NCBI GenBank assembly: GCA_030603265.1
Contig: JAUVYD010000068.1
Location: 1 to 7,382, forward strand
DNA from: Dehalococcoidia bacterium
Lineage (GTDB): Bacteria; Chloroflexota; Dehalococcoidia; GIF9; AB-539-J10
Direction: 5' to 3'
DNA: 7,382 bases
Each line of letters starts with the position of its first letter. Position 1 is the stretch's first letter. The notes beneath the pieces are model-generated. The model made no database searches and was not told where the DNA came from. It saw only the letters and a program-made list of their open reading frames with translations. Both the position numbers and the translations under genes were made by a program. This document shows positions 5,470 through 7,382 of the stretch, piece after piece.

Positions 5470-6141
5470 TCAGGGCAACCTGCCACCGGCAGCTAGATGG
5501 GCAAGCCGGGTCGGTTCAGGCAATCTGTACCTTACACTGCAATGTAGCACCCATTCGACTGCGCTCGCAAGGTCAACCTTATGTCCTATAGAGATGTAGA
5601 CCGGTTTCACGCCGTCCCGCGTTCGCAGCGCCGCGGCAACGACCTCGCCATCATAGACAACGTCGGTCAACGCTCCACGCCTCTCATCCAGCGCTCCGTG
5701 CGCACCGCACAGCAGGGATTTGGCGCAACCGATGGTGGGAATATCGAGGAAGAGTCCCAGATGGGATGCCAGGCCGAGGCCACGGGGATGGGCCACTCCC
5801 TGCCCGTCGACAATCAGCAGGTCGGGAGCTATGTCCAGTTTCCGGCACGCCGCGAGAACCAGCGGCGCCTCGCGGAAGGACAGAAATCCGGGCACGTACG
5901 GCCAGTCGAGTTCGCCCTCGGCAGTCTGCACCTCGACAATCTGCAGTCCGGGGTACGAGACCACGACAACCGCTGCCCGGCCTCGCCCACGAACGCGGTC
6001 CACTGACAGGTCCGCACCGGCGACGTAGCGTGGGTTACCGGAAAGACAACGCGACCTCACCACTCGTGTGGCGAGGTCGCGTTGAAGACTTCGTGCCTCG
6101 GCAGTACCGACACTCCAGCTATGCAGGTCTAGTACGTGCAT
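5470..6141 (-). CDS. nfi: Endonuclease V domain, possibly also translated on its own
   Basis: Endonuclease V nicks DNA (and some homologues RNA) one nucleotide 3' of deaminated purines such as hypoxanthine, starting alternative excision repair. This 223-aa segment carries the family motifs. In fusion numbering: AGADLSVD with D344, PYVPGFLSFRE (the PYxP wedge motif at 381-384 and E391), LLIVDGQGVAHPRGLG with D412, PTIGCAKS with K441, then GHKVD (H487) and YRLPEPTRLAH near the end. D344, E391 and D412 are the metal-binding acidic triad. The ATG at 6141-6139 is exactly where stand-alone homologues begin, and GGAG (6157-6154) lies 12 nt before it, somewhat far but usable, so internal initiation could give a separate enzyme. 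Nothing in the motifs suggests loss of activity. It is in frame with the aldolase segment upstream; the next gene downstream is prfB, 44 nt away. Confidence 0.88.
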   Translation of the reverse strand: MHVLDLHSWSVGTAEARSLQRDLATRVVRSRCLSGNPRYVAGADLSVDRVRGRGRAAVVVVSYPGLQIVEVQTAEGELDWPYVPGFLSFREAPLVLAACRKLDIAPDLLIVDGQGVAHPRGLGLASHLGLFLDIPTIGCAKSLLCGAHGALDERRGALTDVVYDGEVVAAALRTRDGVKPVYISIGHKVDLASAVEWVLHCSVRYRLPEPTRLAHLAAGGRLP

Positions 6142-7041
6142 GCTGCGCGTAGGCTCCAGCAGGTTGAGTTCCTGCAGGGCAACCTTCACCTTCTGGAAGA
6201 CCTCGGGAGAGACTTTGGTGAACGGCAGGCGTGGATAGCCTGCATCGATGCCGCGAAGATCCAGGACGGCGTGGCAGGTGGGCACCGTCAGTCCGAACTT
6301 GGTAATCTGGCGCACCTTGAGCACAAGCTCCTGCGTCTCCATCATCTTGCGCCTGTCGCCGCTCAGGTAGTCCTGGTAGAGCCGTGCGATGAGGTCCGGA
6401 TACACGTTGCCGAGCCCCGTGACAGCCGCCTGCGCGCCGGCATCGAACGTCGCTACGAGCATCGCCTCAGTGCCGATAATAAGGTTGAGGTCCGGAAAAT
6501 CCTTCAGGGCCATCTCGGTGTGGTAGTAGTTCACTATGTCGAAGGTACTGTCCTTGATACCGGCGATTCCGTCCTTCACGAGCCTCAGGACAGTACTATC
6601 GGACACCTTGTTGCCCGAGAGTTTCGGATTGTTGTACAGGAACACGGGGATGCCGACAGAATCAAGCAGTGTCTTGAAGTGAATGTAGATGCACTCCTGG
6701 TCGTACTCGTTGTAGTACGGCGTAACGGCTCCAACAGCGGCAGCGCCGATGGACTCCGCGTGGCGTGCGAGTTCCACCGTATTCTTGGTGTCCGAGCAGC
6801 CGACGTGGACAATCACCGGCACGCGCCCCTTGGTCTGGTCGACGACGATTTCGGCCGTCCTCTTGCGCTCGGCGATGGACATCATCGGGCCGCTGCCATA
6901 GCTGCCAACAGGGTACAGGCCCTGTACGTGGGGGACGATGAAATCCACAATCTCCCTGGTTCCCTTTTCGTAGATCTCGCCGTCCTTCGTGAACGCGGTC
7001 ATCATCGGGGGGATGATTCCGCGGAAGTCCTTGGCTTTCAT
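5470..7041 (-). CDS. DapA-superfamily aldolase/lyase fused to endonuclease V
   Basis: One open frame of 523 codons. Residues 1-300 are a complete DHDPS/N-acetylneuraminate lyase-type TIM barrel: GIIPPMMTAF near the start, TPYYN at 107-111, LYNNP at 135-139 with the catalytic-type Y136, and GIKDST at 161-166 with the Schiff-base lysine K163. The GTTGE motif of true DHDPS is GSYGS (46-50), and the position of its substrate-binding arginine (E. coli R138) is L141, so I do not call it DapA; a 2-keto-3-deoxy sugar-acid or related aldolase/dehydratase is more likely. Residues 301-523 are a full-length endonuclease V (223 aa, as in E. coli Nfi), annotated separately. There is no stop or linker at the junction (LNLLEPTRSMHVLDL). 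The ATG at 7041 has AAGGAGGA (7059-7052) 10 nt upstream. A PfkB sugar kinase ends 46 nt upstream on the same strand, pointing to carbohydrate metabolism. Whether one polypeptide or two products are made is open. Confidence 0.85.
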   Translation of the reverse strand: MKAKDFRGIIPPMMTAFTKDGEIYEKGTREIVDFIVPHVQGLYPVGSYGSGPMMSIAERKRTAEIVVDQTKGRVPVIVHVGCSDTKNTVELARHAESIGAAAVGAVTPYYNEYDQECIYIHFKTLLDSVGIPVFLYNNPKLSGNKVSDSTVLRLVKDGIAGIKDSTFDIVNYYHTEMALKDFPDLNLIIGTEAMLVATFDAGAQAAVTGLGNVYPDLIARLYQDYLSGDRRKMMETQELVLKVRQITKFGLTVPTCHAVLDLRGIDAGYPRLPFTKVSPEVFQKVKVALQELNLLEPTRSMHVLDLHSWSVGTAEARSLQRDLATRVVRSRCLSGNPRYVAGADLSVDRVRGRGRAAVVVVSYPGLQIVEVQTAEGELDWPYVPGFLSFREAPLVLAACRKLDIAPDLLIVDGQGVAHPRGLGLASHLGLFLDIPTIGCAKSLLCGAHGALDERRGALTDVVYDGEVVAAALRTRDGVKPVYISIGHKVDLASAVEWVLHCSVRYRLPEPTRLAHLAAGGRLP

Positions 7042-7051
7042 AACTGTGTAG

Positions 7052-7059
7052 TCCTCCTT
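7052..7059 (-). promoter_or_regulatory. Ribosome-binding site of the aldolase-endonuclease V gene
   Basis: AAGGAGGA, a strong Shine-Dalgarno, sits 10 nt before the ATG at 7041 and fixes that start over the upstream extension of the open frame, which would run back into the kinase gene. No terminator-like hairpin with a T-tract is seen in the 46-nt gap, so co-transcription with the kinase is likely. Confidence 0.75.
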
Positions 7060-7087
7060 GCAGATGGTTGAATCTAGACTGCGCGCA

Positions 7088-7382
7088 CTAGCGCGATATC
7101 TCCTCTTTGCCTGCCAGAAACGATTGTAGCTCGTCGAAGCTCGGACACCCGTGGAAAGGGCCGTAGGCCATGGTGCTGAACGCACCGACCGCGTTGCCCC
7201 AGCGCACGCAGGTTTCAAGCGGCTGCTCCTTCAAGATGCCGGCCGTGAACCCTCCAACGAAGCAATCGCCCGCGCCCATGGGGCTCACAGGTTTCTTGAG
7301 AGTGAAGCCCGGAATACGCCTTGGCTCCTGTCCCGCGGGCGCGAGAATCGCGCCGCCTGCGCCCGCCTTGACGATGAGCTTG
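7088..7382 (-). CDS. PfkB-family carbohydrate kinase (C-terminal part, runs off the window)
   Basis: The last 97 residues of a ribokinase/PfkB-type sugar kinase, open at the window edge. KLIVKAGAGGAIL matches the '(V/I)xxGxxG' strand before the active site, and MGAGDCFVGGF is PfkB signature 2, with the GAGD anion hole and its catalytic aspartate. The residues just before GAGD are SPM instead of the usual DTT or DTN, a departure from the consensus. The tail (PLETCVRWGNAVGAFSTMAYGP, then a short C-terminal helix) is typical of the family. The substrate is not determinable without the N-terminal sugar-binding half; the aldolase immediately downstream makes a keto-deoxy sugar acid kinase one reasonable guess. 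The stop is TAG at 7090-7088. Confidence 0.88.
   Translation of the reverse strand, partial: KLIVKAGAGGAILAPAGQEPRRIPGFTLKKPVSPMGAGDCFVGGFTAGILKEQPLETCVRWGNAVGAFSTMAYGPFHGCPSFDELQSFLAGKEEISR

Noticed and set aside
6136..7071. A 311-codon plus-strand open frame opposite the aldolase domain
   Set aside because: Antisense shadow; the minus strand has the conserved catalytic motifs and a strong ribosome-binding site.

Overview
The window looks like ordinary bacterial chromosome, GC-rich, with tightly packed housekeeping and metabolic genes and one accessory insertion. A programmed-frameshift release factor 2 gene and an AmmeMemoRadiSam radical SAM gene show it is bacterial. The mix of short overlapping operons, a gluzincin-type 'peptidase MA' protein, an orphan oligopeptide-binding lipoprotein and start codons sitting directly behind TATAAT boxes would fit a Chloroflexota-like (for example Dehalococcoidia) genome. 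That placement is a guess, because there is no rRNA or other phylogenetic marker that I could compare.

Layout from left to right. 1-300 (minus) is the N-terminal 100 residues of an AmmeMemoRadiSam-system radical SAM enzyme. 301-407 is a divergent promoter region in which both genes have a TATAAT box 7-8 nt before the ATG, suggesting leaderless or nearly leaderless mRNAs. 408-1022 (plus) is dephospho-CoA kinase, coaE. 1020-1596 is a gene-less insertion: perfect 17-bp terminal inverted repeats flanked by a TA dinucleotide on each side, filled with REP-like GTAG-hairpin units in both orientations.

1594-5425 (minus) is a three-gene overlapping operon read as prfB (RF2, with a +1 frameshift at CTT TGA C), then a secreted HExxH metallopeptidase (4-nt ATGA overlap), then a family 5 extracellular solute-binding lipoprotein (8-nt overlap, GTG start). 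5470-7041 (minus) is one uninterrupted reading frame joining a complete DapA-superfamily aldolase (300 residues) to a complete endonuclease V (223 residues). 7088-7382 (minus) is the C-terminal 97 residues of a PfkB-family sugar kinase.

The kinase and the aldolase domain are on the same strand 46 nt apart and plausibly act in one sugar or sugar-acid pathway. The aldolase lacks the arginine that genuine dihydrodipicolinate synthases use, so lysine biosynthesis is unlikely. The most notable points are the aldolase-endonuclease V fusion, the TA-flanked element carrying a REP/BIME-like mosaic, and the way that element's ends complete TAG stop codons for both convergent neighbours while apparently shortening CoaE.
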